Assembly: GCF_014529535.1 (NCBI RefSeq)
Contig: NC_050735.1
Span: 1,860,001 to 1,924,000, forward strand
Origin: Bradysia coprophila
Lineage: Eukaryota; Arthropoda; Insecta; Diptera; Sciaridae
Reading direction: 5' to 3'
DNA: 64,000 nucleotides
Positions 13,675 through 25,802 of the stretch are shown here, one piece after another (positions within the stretch are counted from its first letter, which is position 1; every line of letters starts with the position of its first letter). The notes under the pieces are model-generated. The model searched no databases, had not been told where the DNA came from, and saw nothing but the letters and a program-made list of their open reading frames with translations. The translations under genes and the position numbers were made by a program.

Positions 13675-13896
13675 AGGTGGTAAAGGCCAATACATTACAA
13701 TAAACATGTATGTGCAAGCGAGTCTCGTGCCCCTCGTGCCTCGCTTTTTTCGAATGAACGCAATGAATTGGAATGAATATGTTTTAGGTGGTAAAGGCCA
13801 ATACATTACAATAAACATGTATGTGCAAGCGAGTCTCGTGCCCCTCGTGCCTCGCTTTTTTCGAATGAACGCAATGAATTGGAATGAATATGTTTT
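13675..13896. repeat. exact tandem duplication, 2 x 111 bp
   Basis: The block beginning 'aggtggtaaaggccaata' at 13,675 is repeated from 13,786 with essentially no differences, ending at 'gaatgaatatgttttt'. Short open frames on both strands here simply translate the same block twice. Confidence 0.85.
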
Positions 13897-14312
13897 TGTA
13901 ATAAATGACACCAGGTCTACCAACATGAAAAATACTATTTTGTGTCTGTCATTGTAAAAAATTCTATATTTCTGTGAGAAAATGACATACAGTTAGTGAA
14001 ATCCGTGAAATCCAATTGATCAATTAAGGGGATAAATAATTTCGATTTAGTAAAATTACGTTGAAAGCTTAACCTTTCCAGTTGATCTGCAATACGACAA
14101 AACGCAAGAAAAAGGTAGCCATCCATGTGCGAATGTAAATTGTGTAAATGATGAGGATGAAAAAATGTTGAGAGAAAAAAATATTTTTGTTTTATCGATT
14201 TTAAGTTTTTTTTTTCTTCTTGTTGAAATTTACGTTGCAAAATATTTTTCCATCTTTTTCCCACAGATTCAATCAAATTCCTCAATTCAAACCAATTTCA
14301 TTCGAATAAGCA

Positions 14313-17300
14313 ATGTCGACTCCAGCTCGTAGACGTTTAATGAGAGATTTCAAAAGGTAAGCCAAATCGAAATTTTGATCTTGAAAATTCTTCATTACAT
14401 TTTGTGTGTGATGGTTGAAAATCTAAGTATGTGAAAAAATAATGTAACTTCATTGTTCCTCGCGAGTCACACACAACACGTTTAGTGCGCTAATGTTGTC
14501 GTGAGGTTGTGACCTAGAAATTCGTAACGTTTTGTTTGTGTATGGCCAAATGTGGACTCCTTGTGTTCGAAGTAACAAAAAGAAAAATTGGCTTATTAGG
14601 ATCGATGTATGCGAGTGGTGATGCGAGCTTTATTTACAACATTTTACATCCATTTGACTCTGTCAAAATCACATTTTCGTTTCAAAACGTTTCTCTTTAT
14701 GTTAATGACCAATATAGTGACTAATCGAACGAAAACGCAATTATGTTTCTTAGCTTCCGACCGAGGAGTACACCTGCTTTCCTACTTATGTGTACGTTGA
14801 CAACTAATTGACCTACTTTTGATTTTAATCCGTTTACGGATCTGTACGAGTATTAAATTGAAATAATCCAAGAAACCTGACGTTCGACTTATCTATATAG
14901 CAAAGGGTATCTATTGAATACGCAAAAAATTGTGTTTGTTCTTTGGTCAGTTTCTTTGTAATCAAGCGAGGCTACCTTAAAAAGTTATGTCATAGATAAG
15001 TTGTGTTTGCAATTTGAGGATGACTTTTGTAGTACCTCCAGTGAGTTTTCTATTCTCCAATTTTCTGTCCTCAACCAAACACTGTTATGATCAAAGCGAG
15101 AATACCGAAGACCAGTTCATTAGAAAGTGCCTTCGGGTACTTGTCACTGAATATTGACCACGACAAATCAAAATCACTGATCCAAATTGTATTTCCTTCT
15201 CTCTAACCATAACGAGAGTAAATCTTCAGAAAACACTTCACCAGAATCTGCCGTAATTTGCATGACGGACTTAGTGCAAAATTCAAACAAAAGAATTCTT
15301 TTGTTTAAATTTTGCTCTAAGTCCGTCATGCAAATTACGGCAGAGATTAGAACCGTTCTTGGTAACAAGGACGAAAACGATTCGAACCAATGCAATGAAC
15401 GGCCAATGAAAGTATAGAACAGGTATGGTCGATCGGCGAATTCTTCTTAAACGCACTCACATTTTATGTCAAAATAATATGAAAATGAATGCGTTTAAGT
15501 ACGAAAATCAAATTTTTATGTCCTCCGGGCGGACAATAGACCATGCCTGGTTTACACTTTCATTGATGAACGGCAACATGTCTAAGAATCTACACCGAAA
15601 AAAGGAATTTAGAACGTAGTGACACTATTTTCCCTACATCAGTACCGCTCGTACAATTTATGTACATGTTTATGTGGAACAGTCTTGTTTTTTCTACGCG
15701 AGAGAGTACATTATGCTATATTATGTGCAAGCTGTATGTAAATTGTACTGGCTAAGCCGTTGTAAATCAGTCGCTGTTGTACAACAAATACTACAGTCTG
15801 TTTGGACTTTAGACTACCTAGACCCGATAGCTATCACGATCTATTTATTTCGACATTCTCTGGAATTTTAGAGTATTTCGACATTCTCTTGAACTTTAGA
15901 GTATTTCGACATTCTCTGGAATTTTAGAGTTTGTGAGAATTTTTCGAGGAGTCAATTTTTGTGGTCACTTAGTGTAAAGTCATAGTCCTACCTTAACTCC
16001 AAGCCCAAATACACAAATAATTATCATTAAAAAACTGATCGAACGACTCCAGCGAAACAAAAACGTCAATTTAAACAAGAAAAACTACCGACTCACGCTG
16101 TGCTACTAAACTAGCAGCTGAACAAAATTTGCGATTTCCTTTATTCATTTATACGACAAAGTGCAACGTAAAAAAAAACGTTGAGCACATTGTCAACCGA
16201 ATGTAAATTTGTGGCAATGCCTAAACAATGTTTTCACTGTTCAATAACCCCAACACAAATCGGAAAATGTGCACCGTTCATATGAATAATAAAACGTCGC
16301 GATAAACGAACTTTTGGTTCAAAATTTACATACACACGTTACGACAAAGAATCTTTTCTCTCAATCAGAAAGAGTTACGAGCAACAGTTTCTCAATCGTT
16401 TTCTTGCACGTTTCCTTGTTAACTTTCAACCTAAGGTATTTGACACAATGGAACCGTACCGTGCAGATTGAACAAATGGATATCGATTATAGAGATGAAA
16501 GTGGTTCGATTTGTTTAACCGAAGACGCTTTGAAAATCTTGCTCCAAATTCAGTTTGCCATTCCCAAAACTTTGCAAATTTTTTTCTCGTCTATTAAAAG
16601 CAATGACGGGTCTCTTTAACAGACGATTATCCTCACGACTATCTCTCCACTATTTATTTTACAACAAAAGCCGCTAAAATTAACACAATTTCAATTGCTG
16701 TTGTTGCAATAGCATTGAGTATAATATCGTTGAATCGCAGCGGCTTTGAGGTATGAACTAGATTTTATAGGTTTTTAATCAGTCACCAATAATTGTTTTG
16801 CAATTAAAAATGAAATACTGACACATACATCCGTTGATTGTCATGAAAATTGTTGAATTTCGTTGCCTTTTGTCACATTTCCATAATTTGGTTTTTCGGC
16901 AGCAATTCGTAAACGTTGGCTTTATAAAGAAATTATTGAGAGACAAAATCACATTTTCGTTCCATTCGAAACGCTTAGACCAATTTGCAAGGATGGTCTT
17001 AAGTTTATCAATGAAATTGCAAAGCGAATTGAAGACGTAACTGGTGAGAGTCGCGCGAAAGAATTCTTAATACAAAGAATAAGTATCGCAGTTCAACGTC
17101 GCAATGCAGCTTCTGTTCTGGGAACATTCCCCGATGGAAAAGCGTTGGATGAAATTTTTAATTTGTAATTCGTTAATTTTCTTATCATTTACGTGAATGA
17201 ATCGGTTTTTCGGGGATATGGAAGCATCTAAATGAACAATGTAAGGGCCCTACATTGTAAGGCGCATTCACATCCATGACATAGCGTCTCCTTCTATCGG

Positions 17301-18562
17301 ACTGAATTATAGTGAATCACTCATGCTGAGTGAAAGGAACGAGCTCTGAATCCCCGTTAGTATTTTCAAATTCCATTTCGGTTGCGTTCTTTTAGGCATA
17401 CAGCCAGTAGTCATGTTTAGGGACGCGATGTAGGGCAATTTATGAGAGTTTTCCAAGACAGTTGCAAAAAAATATGTAGAAAAATTTGTCGTGCCTCCTT
17501 CCCTCCTAGCCTGACATTTTTTTGTATGTTTTCGTCACACCAAAACAAAGTCCAATTCAAAATATTTTCCAAACATTTATGCGCCCCCAGGAAAGGCGGA
17601 AGATGTCCTTATCAAATAGCGACTGATTCCATAGCTTTAGAAATGTTGATATCGATCCCGCATGTTCTTTTTAATCGTAATTAAAATTTAGTCGACCTCA
17701 TTCGACACTACTCATCTGGAATGAATAGATTTATACAAAAATACCATGACTCATTCGGTTGTTTCGCGATTAAATGAAATGGACGATTGAATGTTTTCGT
17801 TTAGTTATGAAATGACCTGCGCTGCATCATTTAGTCACACAATGCGTCAAGTATTTATATATTTATAGACGACGAATGTAACGACATTTTTCCGCTTTCA
17901 GGCTACAAGAAGATCCACCCACCGGTGTTTCTGGCGCTCCGACTGACAACAATATCATGATTTGGAATGCTGTTATATTTGGACCACATGACACTCCATT
18001 CGAAGACGGCACGTTTAAGTTGACTATAGAATTCACGGAAGAATATCCAAATAAACCGCCGACGGTACGGTTCGTTTCAAAAATGTTCCATCCAAACGTG
18101 TACGCAGATGGTGGCATCTGTTTGGACATATTGCAGAACCGATGGAGTCCGACATACGATGTGTCGGCTATACTCACATCGATACAGGTGAGATTTTTTT
18201 TAAATTTCTGTACAGGAAATGTCAGTGAAGATTAGACATCGATTTGCTTCAGCAAATGTACTTATACAAACCAATCTGCTCATACTTCTTTATACCATCG
18301 TATCCTTACCACCTAAAGTGAATGAACAGCTGAAGAAATTTTATGACCAAATTTCACTGACGTCGCCTGTAATGTTGTTTGTTGGGAGCGATTTTTAATT
18401 ACGTAATTTCTCTGTTCATTTTGTCGCATGCATTAGTCTCTTCTAAGTGATCCAAATCCAAATTCACCCGCCAATTCAATGGCAGCACAACTATACAAGG
18501 AAAATCGTCGGGAATACGAAAAGCGAGTCAAAGCCTGTGTGGAACAAAGTTTCATCGATTAG
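14313..18562 (+). CDS. Ubc6: ubiquitin-conjugating enzyme E2 of the RAD6/UBE2A type
   Basis: Three coding exons (14313-14356, 17902-18187, 18437-18562) give a 151-residue protein, the same length as Drosophila Ubc6. It begins [20 protein letters not shown], the hallmark N terminus of RAD6 homologues. The E2 fold is complete: the HPN motif in [10 protein letters not shown], the active-site Cys in GGICLDILQ about residue 88, and the C-terminal helices ending VEQSFID. RAD6 enzymes charge ubiquitin from E1 and, with RAD18- or BRE1-type E3s, mono-ubiquitinate PCNA and histone H2B; this is family knowledge. The first intron is 3.5 kb and carries hairpins, a 28-bp tandem repeat and a LINE-like relic. 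The second intron contains a small inverted-repeat element. Splice phases agree throughout. Confidence 0.95.
15248..15343. repeat. near-perfect 96-bp palindrome in Ubc6 intron 1
   Basis: 'ctgccgtaatttgcatgacg' at the left end is mirrored by 'cgtcatgcaaattacggcag' at the right end. The arms meet around 'aaaagaattcttttg' at about 15,295 with almost no loop and only a few mismatches. It could fold into a long hairpin in DNA or in the pre-mRNA. It may be the tip of a MITE. Confidence 0.75.
15420..15553. repeat. imperfect palindrome in Ubc6 intron 1
   Basis: 'caggtatggtcgatcgg' and 'cttcttaaacgcactca' on the left face 'gaatgcgtttaagtacg' and 'caatagaccatgcctgg' on the right. This looks like a second small inverted-repeat element directly after the 96-bp palindrome. 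Confidence 0.5.
15846..15929. repeat. 28-bp tandem repeat, three copies
   Basis: The unit 'tatttcgacattctctgg' continuing 'aattttagag' is repeated three times in direct orientation. The middle copy differs at two positions. It lies in intron 1 of Ubc6. Confidence 0.85.
16905..17168 (+). pseudogene. LINE-like reverse transcriptase C-terminal relic
   Basis: An open stretch of 87 codons in Ubc6 intron 1 reads [18 protein letters not shown], then a core [20 protein letters not shown] and [20 protein letters not shown], and stops after DEIFNL. It has no good start codon; the frame is open only from about 16,847. The pattern of a helix, a TGE-R motif and QR-S-VQR-NAAS resembles the tail that follows the reverse-transcriptase domain in some animal non-LTR retrotransposons. 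That match is from memory. It could also be the last exon of an unknown intronic gene, because a short open stretch starting [19 protein letters not shown] lies upstream at about 16,476. No polymerase core is present. Confidence 0.35.
18212..18370. repeat. inverted-repeat element in Ubc6 intron 2, GACGTCAGTGAA family
   Basis: The left end is 'acaggaaatgtcagtgaa' and the right end 'ttcactgacgtcgcctgt', imperfect reverse complements about 18 bp long. Internal subterminal words 'gcttcagcaaat' and 'cagctgaagaaat' also face each other. The element starts 25 bp after the splice donor. Confidence 0.65.
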
Positions 18563-20381
18563 CAGACGGCGAGGACGTAATAAATTTTTAGGAGTTTTCT
18601 GTTCAAACATAACAATTTATATAAAATGAAGAAAAACAAAAAAAAAAACACAAAAAACTAAACAAAAAGGAAAAGAAACAAGAGTTACAAGTTGCATCAT
18701 TGCAATTTCCATATTAATTAAATGTGAACAAACTACTGGAGGTCAAGAATTTTCTTTTTTCTTTCGTTCGTTTTCAATCATTTTTTTTTTCTTTTTCGGT
18801 CATTATATTTGTTTGAATATTTAAAATAATTTTTTTTTTTTGGTTTAACTTAATAAGTAAAAATATCGGAGTTTTTGTAGAAGAATTTGATGGATAAAAT
18901 AGACCTGTGCGATACAAAATCACTAAACAAAACAAACGTAAAATGCGCGCAGACATATTCTAATTTTGAAAATATATTTTATTTATGTAGAGAATGACGG
19001 AGTGTTTCTCAACACGAACTGGCTTCGACCTTTAAATCTTCAATAAAATTCAAATCAGTTTCTACATTTCGCAAGTGTATGTATCGATTTCAAAATAGAA
19101 CACTTGCACAAGGACACTGTCTGTTAAATATCGTGTCAACGGAGGGAGGAATGAGAAAAAATTTCTTTTACTCACTGCACCAACGGAAAATGGGTCATTG
19201 ATTCATTGACATGCACGTTAAAACTCATTTCTCGGGAGTTTAGTGAGTAAAAAAACTTACGTAATTGTTTCGAACTTTGTATTTTGCTTTGTGTGGTTGC
19301 GTCCCTCGCCTTCGGCGACACCACACAAAGTAAAAAGTACCTAACTCCTATTGTAGTTGTCAATGCTGAGCAACCGAACCCACAAGCATAATGATATATC
19401 TCGGCCATTGAACATAAGATCCAAATTGGTGTCAAAACGGAAAAATTAAATTGTTATTTTAGGATCTGTGACATGTCTATCAAATTTTCTAAATTTTGTT
19501 TTGTTGTCAGATACGCCAGACCTGCCGACGAATTTTATATTACGTTCGTCATCCAATACTTTCATTTTGACACCAATTTCGGCTTTCTACGATGTGTCAC
19601 TGCTGAGATATAGACTAGGCCAATTCTCATAGCCAGGGCCCGACTGGCTACTGAAAAGCGATCTTGTGAACAGCAGGAAAAAGCGCTTGAAATGCAGCAA
19701 AAAGCTCTTGGTACGAAGAAAAGGCGCTCAAAAGGCACATCTGAAAGGAAAAGCGCACTTGTGATTTTCCAAATCGCCGTATATGGCCAGTCCGGGTAGC
19801 ACATAGCACTCAAAAATAAATGTCGTCGACAAAGTGTTCTTCGTATCGGGTGTTATATTATGGCATAGGTTTCAGGGCGTGACCTTATGCGTCTGGCCTA
19901 GTAGTCGAAATGGATCTTGAGCAGATTATGCACTTCGAGTTTGTCCACTAAACGTCGTAGTTATGTCATAAGTGCTCTCTAATTGAATTTTATCAATCAC
20001 CTGAGAAAGCGGATAAGATTTGGATGTTATTTTGGGTGAAGATGTTCAGCCGTAGGCATTGTAATGTTGATGTGTCGACGATTTTTCCTGATGTACACAA
20101 ATGATATCACCACAACATGTCGATACTTAGAGAAAACAGTGAAGTGAGAATATTGACCAACCTGTCCGGTCATGTAAATTCGGTATCCTGGTTACTCAGT
20201 CGGACATGTATGGGCCGGGTAGTAAGTCTATCCTCACTTTCCTCGGTTATCTTTCTTAAGGTTTTTACTGCTAAGAAAGTGCAACGTTCAAGCAACAAGT
20301 CGTATTCTCAATATTAACAAATTTAATTTAAAAAAAACAAATCCGGCTCAACACTCCAAACACCCTTCGACTCCTAATATC
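18563..20381. other. Ubc6 3' region and intergenic DNA
   Basis: The first 500 bp are A-rich and fit a 3' UTR of Ubc6. A short hairpin ('gctttgtgtggt' / 'accacacaaag') lies near 19,290-19,335. The open frames here are short and unsupported. Nothing else is recognised. Confidence 0.45.
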
Positions 20382-22039
20382 TTACGTTAAATAATCCGGT
20401 CCATTGGCGACAATCTCAAACAGTTTTACAGCCAGATACTTGACCATTTCCCCGAATTGGTGTTTTTCTTCTTCGAATGCAGATATCATCACCGCTTCTT
20501 CTTCGATCAATTCGATAAATTCTTCTGCTAGGACATTCATGTAAACCTCCTCAAACAATTCAACATTTTTCGCGTAATTTCCTTTCTCCAATTCCGATTG
20601 CACAAACTGTATCAGTTCATCGTCTCTCATAGCGGCAAAATCGTCTGTCGCCATTTTGGACAATTTTTCGCCCAACGTGACAAAAACTTTTGCATATATT
20701 GAACTCCTTCCCATCGGCCTGTCCTCGGCTAATATTTTCGATAATCCTTCTTCGGCTAGTTTTTCCGCATCTTTTTCGGTGAAGTTGACCAATGTTTTCA
20801 CTACGATTTTGCTCAATTCCAGCTCAATCAACTCGATCAATTTTAATACTTTGCCCTCGTCGTGCATAGAAAGACTGACTTTCGTTTGCTCAATTACTTC
20901 CTGCAGCTTATTCGATTCCTTTTCGATGGATTGAGTCATTCGTTCTGCTAAAATTTTCATTTCTTCTTCTGCATACAGTAAAAACTGGGTCGCTATCAAA
21001 TCGATCACATTTGTCATCAGTAGCTCACCAGATTCAGTTTTAACTAGGTTAATTTCACCCACCAACTTGATAAGTTCGTCCATTACGATCTTAACATATC
21101 CTTCATATTTCAACTGCAGCAAGTCTTCAGGATGCAATCCATCAAATTCCTTCTTAACAAAAGTCCTTAGAGTCTTATCATCCAAAACGTGAATGGATTT
21201 TTCCTCAAGCAATATAGTCGTCCCAGTTGCTATAACAACGAATATTTGACCAAAAACCGAATCCTCGTCGATCAATTGTTTTCCTTCCAAGATTCTAGAG
21301 AGAACATAGCTGGTGATTTCGATACGCTCTTGTGATGTTGCTTTGAGGACCGTTTTCGCCATCAGCGAAAATAATTCCTGCTTGACAAGCAAATATAATT
21401 GAAACAAGGTGTTCATGTCAACCTGTTCCACTCCGTAAACTTCAAGTTGAGCGAACACGTCCATGACATACGATTCAAATTCATTTTCGCTGAATTTCAG
21501 CAACTGTTGAGATATCGATTTCATGAAGTCCTCGTCTAAGATGTCAGTCGGTGCTCTTTCCGACATTTTAGCCAACTGTTCGCTGGCTAACTTAATTTCT
21601 TGTACCTTTGCCAACATAACCACTTTTTTAAGCAGAGCAACAATGTCGTCATCCGATGGGGACTTACTCTGATTGGAAGGATCCAAATCTACGTACAAGT
21701 AGCCTATAAACTGACGAAATCGTTCACTTAACAATTCAACTCGATGTTCACTTGTAATCATTTCGAACTTGGTCTCAACAAATCGTTTCAATTCGTCAGT
21801 TTTGAAGGTTTTTTTATTCTGTGCAAATGCTGCAGCTATTAGATCGACCCGTTCATCGAGAAGTGACGCAGACTTTGAAATTTGATGTTGTTCCGCCAGC
21901 CAAGTTTGCAGTGCCCCTTCCACTAAACTGATCCATGTACTCTCTGCAGTTGTTGGTAAAGCAGTCGCAAACTCTGTGAACATTGCTTCATCTATCAACG
22001 TTAGTAGTTTATCCCGTATCGCTTTCAACATTTCTGTTT
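20382..22039 (-). CDS. acidic all-helical repeat region, probably the C-terminal exon of the C-type lectin gene
   Basis: A single open frame of 549 codons (Met at 22031, stop at 20382) encodes a Glu/Leu/Lys-rich protein with no membrane segment and no domain I recognise. It contains divergent internal repeats: FKTDELKRFVETKFEM (residues 76-91), LDDKTLRTFVKKEFDG (283-298) and RDDELIQFVQSELEKG (469-484). The last two are each preceded by a similar helix (IFVVIATGTTILL versus KVFVTLGEKLSKM). A weaker copy, LDEDFMKSISQQLLKF, sits at 165-180, so the spacing is about 90-118 residues. The exon is preceded by a good 3' splice site (TTACTAA branch-like word, then CTATTTTCAG) ending at 22040. Only 64 bp away is a donor inside the lectin exon that keeps the frame, so I favour one fused transcript encoding about 711 residues. 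An independent gene starting at 22031 is the alternative. Confidence 0.75.
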
Positions 22040-22092
22040 CTGAAAATAGATTCAGACTTTAGTAACCGTTACACCGATAAAAACGTCTATAT

Positions 22093-22806
22093 TCATTTGG
22101 TACCACTTTTGTGGGTCTGCTGACAAATGAAATATTTCTCCTCGCTACAGTCTTCATGACTCCACTCATTTGCTAGAGGCCATAGAGCACAGCACAGCTC
22201 CGAATTAGTCCAATACCATGAAATGCATTGATTGCTCGAATCCAATGTTGAGACACTGAGTTTCGAATCAGAATTGCTTCCCATAACCGCCATTGATTTA
22301 GATATCCAGAAAGGTTCATCCACAATATCTGCAACCGGAACATATTTCTATTTGACCGAAAGTTTTCATTTCTGCAGCACTTACGTTTATCTTTAATTAG
22401 ATCCTCTATGTGTTCGTGTTCGTCAAACGAGTCAATGGAAGCCAATTGCATACCATTGTCCATGCAAAATTTATTGGCTGCATACCAAGATGCCTTTTTA
22501 AACGATTTTTAGAGACAAGAGAAATGGTAAATTGTTAATTTCGGATAGACTCAAATCAGAGACAATCGTTAAATCTAAATTATTTTACCTCATCGAATAT
22601 CAACTTGAACTCTTTCTTGCCAATCCAATCCACATTGTAGATCCTAGAGTCTCAACAAGTTATGACAAATTTATTACTATCTAAACATCAAATTTATCTG
22701 TTGACTGCGTTTAATTAAATTTACCTGTGGCTTCGTCATCTGCCCGAATTGATACGCATGCAATTTTCAGTAAGATAATTATCAAGCCAATAGATTTGTT
22801 CAACAT
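22093..22806 (-). CDS. secreted C-type lectin domain protein (N-terminal part of the fused gene)
   Basis: Exons (complement of 22725-22806, 22589-22650, 22385-22493, 22093-22328) encode 162 residues if the stop at 22093 is used. The first exon begins MLNKSIGLIIILLKIACVSI, a clear signal peptide. The C-type lectin fold is visible in ASWYAANKFCMDNGMQLASI with DSFDEHEHIEDLIKDK, the segment DEPFWISKSM, and the C-terminal CALWPLANEWSHEDCSEEKY then FICQ. The classical EPN or QPD sugar-specificity triplet and an intact WND are not seen, so calcium-dependent sugar binding is doubtful. Insect proteins of this kind are secreted and act in recognition or immunity; that is family knowledge. The acceptor chosen for exon 2 (TTGTTGAG) is unusual and was picked because it keeps the frame. 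See the adjacent helical-repeat entry for the in-frame splice from 22104 to 22039. Confidence 0.75.
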
Positions 22807-24634
22807 ATTGTCGATGTCGATTGTCGAATTAATCTACGCTTATTACAGGATTACCAATAGTGAATTTTACGGCCAATCAGTATTGTCGTTTTGATAAATA
22901 TTTTTTTTTAGTTTTCTGTGCACAGCCAGAGTTATACTAATAATATCAACAGTTTCAAAATTGACACTGAAACAGTTCATTCTAGAGCACAACGCTCAAC
23001 TTCAATAATTTTTTATGTACTGACGTTGTGTGATAACAAAAACTTATCTTTTTCTTTCGCCACGTTGGTTTCTTAGTAGATAAATGAATGGAAATCACTG
23101 AAGTCTATTTTATCAGTGATACGAAGAAGATGAGTGTAATGGCAAGTTCACATTTCTTACAAAATCTGAACAAATCAAATCGTCAAATGGTAATAGTACC
23201 ATCATCTAATTGACGAATGTGACGACTCTACGAATGTTGGTGCTACCAAGTGACAGGATCATCATTGGAAACGAAATCTTTTGCTTCAAAGCTTAAGCAT
23301 GCAATTTTGTATGGATATAAAATCGGGTAAGGCTACAACCAGGGATAACTAAAGGTTCAGTTAGTGTAAAAAGCTCAGCATATAATAGGTGTTCTGACTG
23401 TAACTAAGTAGTATGGACAATTTTTCAATCTTAGTCAGGAATTAGAAAATTCATTAACTCATCGGTATCTCATTCGTTTTTGTTTAAAAAAAGTTTGCAC
23501 GAAGTGACAGAATGGTTATTATGACATCGAGTGCAAAGTGTTTTATTAAGATGTGTAATTGTGATACGAGACTGCAGTCGAGTGTCACAACACACGTCGT
23601 TTATGCAAAAGAGGCATCCGCGGTTCGTAGTTTTCGAACATTATGATGCTGAGTTGCAGAATAGTTATTCCACCGTGTGATGAATGCTTTTTTAGTCTCG
23701 AGAAGTGCAGATTGCCATTCAACTCAGTGCCGAAAATTAAAACTTTCGCTGGGCTCTTTTGTGAAACACTCAGCCACAAGTGACAATCTAATTATCTAGT
23801 GCCACCGAGTGATAAATGTTAGATATGTTCCTCAGGCCGAGTGTGAAAATACACATTTTCTGCCTAAAAAAGCATTTTTTAGAGACGTTTTTCTCAAACA
23901 AGCCAAAGGAAATTTCACTTTTCGTCACGGAGTTGAAAAAGAGGCTCTACTGCCTCCTGTCACAATTGCAAACATAGACCCTAATAAACTACTTTGTACT
24001 CGATGGCATAATAGGTATTTATACAACCAAGTGATAAATGCTTTTTTAGGCACTAGATGTGTAGATTATCAGTCGAGGCCGCAGGCGGCTAAAAAAGCAT
24101 TCATCATCGAGTTGTATACAACGTTTTTCGCAATAAAGGCAATGGAAAGTCCTACTTTGCGTCACTTGTTGCGAAAATAACCATTATGCATCGTTAGAAA
24201 ATACATTCTTCCACTAGATGTCGATTGTCAACCCAAGGCGAATCTGAGTTTTTCTTTACACTCTAAACCTCAGCGTATTAATTCTTCCTCATTACGATGT
24301 CAAAAAGAGGCGTAAAACAGATTCTGTCACAGAGTTGCTAGTGTCGGTAAAACGATCGATAGAACTGAACTAACCAACCAATGCCCTTGTAACCAAAATA
24401 AAATTTAACCTTTCCCACTGTTTTATCGCAAAATTCCTACTGGGTTTCGATCGTTCCATTGGTTTTCTCCGCAGAGATGTCGCCAGTTCGTAATAATTTG
24501 TGGGGCGTCAAATAGACGTCAGTCTTTATTAGATAAATGATTAAAACAAAATTATACTCCCATTGTTACTGTTAAAGTGAAATTATTTCTTTGTTTCTAA
24601 TGTTGTGAATATGCAATTTATTTGAATAGAAAAA
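22807..24634. other. intergenic with repeated words
   Basis: No gene is recognised. The word 'gatgaatgcttttttag', or its variant 'gataaatgcttttttag', occurs near 23,680 and 24,035. It recurs in inverse form near 24,095 ('ctaaaaaagcattcatc'), so the open frame of 123 codons at 23,809-24,180 most likely reflects a repeat. Confidence 0.45.
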
Positions 24635-25344
24635 ATGATGGTGGAAGCAGAAGAAGCTACTAAACGGCTTAATGTCAAAAAGCAAACATTAGATGATGCA
24701 TATGCAGCACCAGCTAATTTTCTCGGTAAGCGATAAAAAAAAAACTTTTTTTTCTCCCTTGTTGTAATTAGTCCGCACTCCAACACCCCCTATTTCCTGT
24801 ATCTCCTATTTAATCTGTGTCGATTCATTTGATGACCCTAATTCGTCGGATTAACAATCCGTTTTCTTTACAACAGAAATAGATGTCGTCAATCCGAGTA
24901 CAACAATGATGACCGGAAAGAAGCGATACACTGATTATGAGGTTCGCATGCGAACCAATTTACCCGTTTTTAAAGTGAAGGAGTCCAGTGTACGTAGACG
25001 ATACAGCGATTTTGAATGGCTTAGAAATGAATTGGAAAGAGATAGTAAAATTGTGGTTCCACCATTGCCGTCAAAGGCCTGGAAACGACAAATGCCGTTT
25101 CGCGGTGAGATATTTGCAAAAAATTTTCGATTTTTTCTTTGCTTATTGAAAATTCCATCAAATTGAAGGTGACGACGGCTTATTTGATGAACATTTCATT
25201 GAGGATAGGCGCAAAGGATTGGAGAGTTTTATTAATAAAATAGCTGGACATCCATTAGCGCAAAACGAACGATGTTTGCATATGTTTTTGCAAGAACCAA
25301 TAATTGATAAGAACTATGTACCGGGAAAGATACGCAACACATAA
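24635..25344 (+). CDS. Snx3: sorting nexin 3 (PX domain protein)
   Basis: Three exons (24635-24725, 24877-25104, 25169-25344) give 164 residues, very close to human SNX3 (162). A short N-terminal tail (RLNVKKQTLDDAYAAPANFL) is followed by a PX domain that fills the rest of the protein. Within it the phosphoinositide-binding RRRYSDFEWL motif, the proline loop VVPPLPSKAW and the basic KRQMPFRG segment are all intact. It ends KNYVPGKIRNT. SNX3 binds PI3P on early endosomes and works with retromer in recycling of cargo such as Wntless; this role comes from the family. Both introns are short (151 and 64 bp) and in phase 1. The first of two adjacent ATGs is taken as start; the second is equally possible. 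Confidence 0.93.
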
Positions 25345-25802
25345 ACTATTTCTCGTATAAATTGGTGGTCGCACCGAGAAGACTCACACAGAAAAGATCA
25401 AATTACTGAAATAGATTTACTATACATTGTAAACACATTATAAATAAAATTACAATAAATTTGGAAATTGAATGGATTGGGGAAGCAATATTTTTGGACG
25501 TTTTTTTTTTAAATGTTCTGTGAGCCCACCCAAACCTGCCAAAAAAAATCGTTTTGGGTTAAAATATTAACAAAAGGCGGATCGCAATTAAAATGTGATT
25601 CATTGCTTACGAGTTCGAAGTAAGTTAAATCAATTTGTTTAACATTTTATGACGAATGCATGACACACAACGAGTCGTCTTTATTTACAAAAATATCCAA
25701 ATTGGATTTACGCTTATGAAAAGACACGACAGAAAACATTAACTTTCGAGTTATTTATATCGATATCAATTAGTCAACCTAAAGGTGTACACATCGCATT
25801 GG

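Noticed and set aside
20656-20934. 92-codon plus-strand frame
   Set aside because: Shadow of the real 549-codon minus-strand frame.
23809-24180. 123-codon open frame on the plus strand
   Set aside because: It overlaps repeated words in both orientations, has no domain, and lacks splice context.
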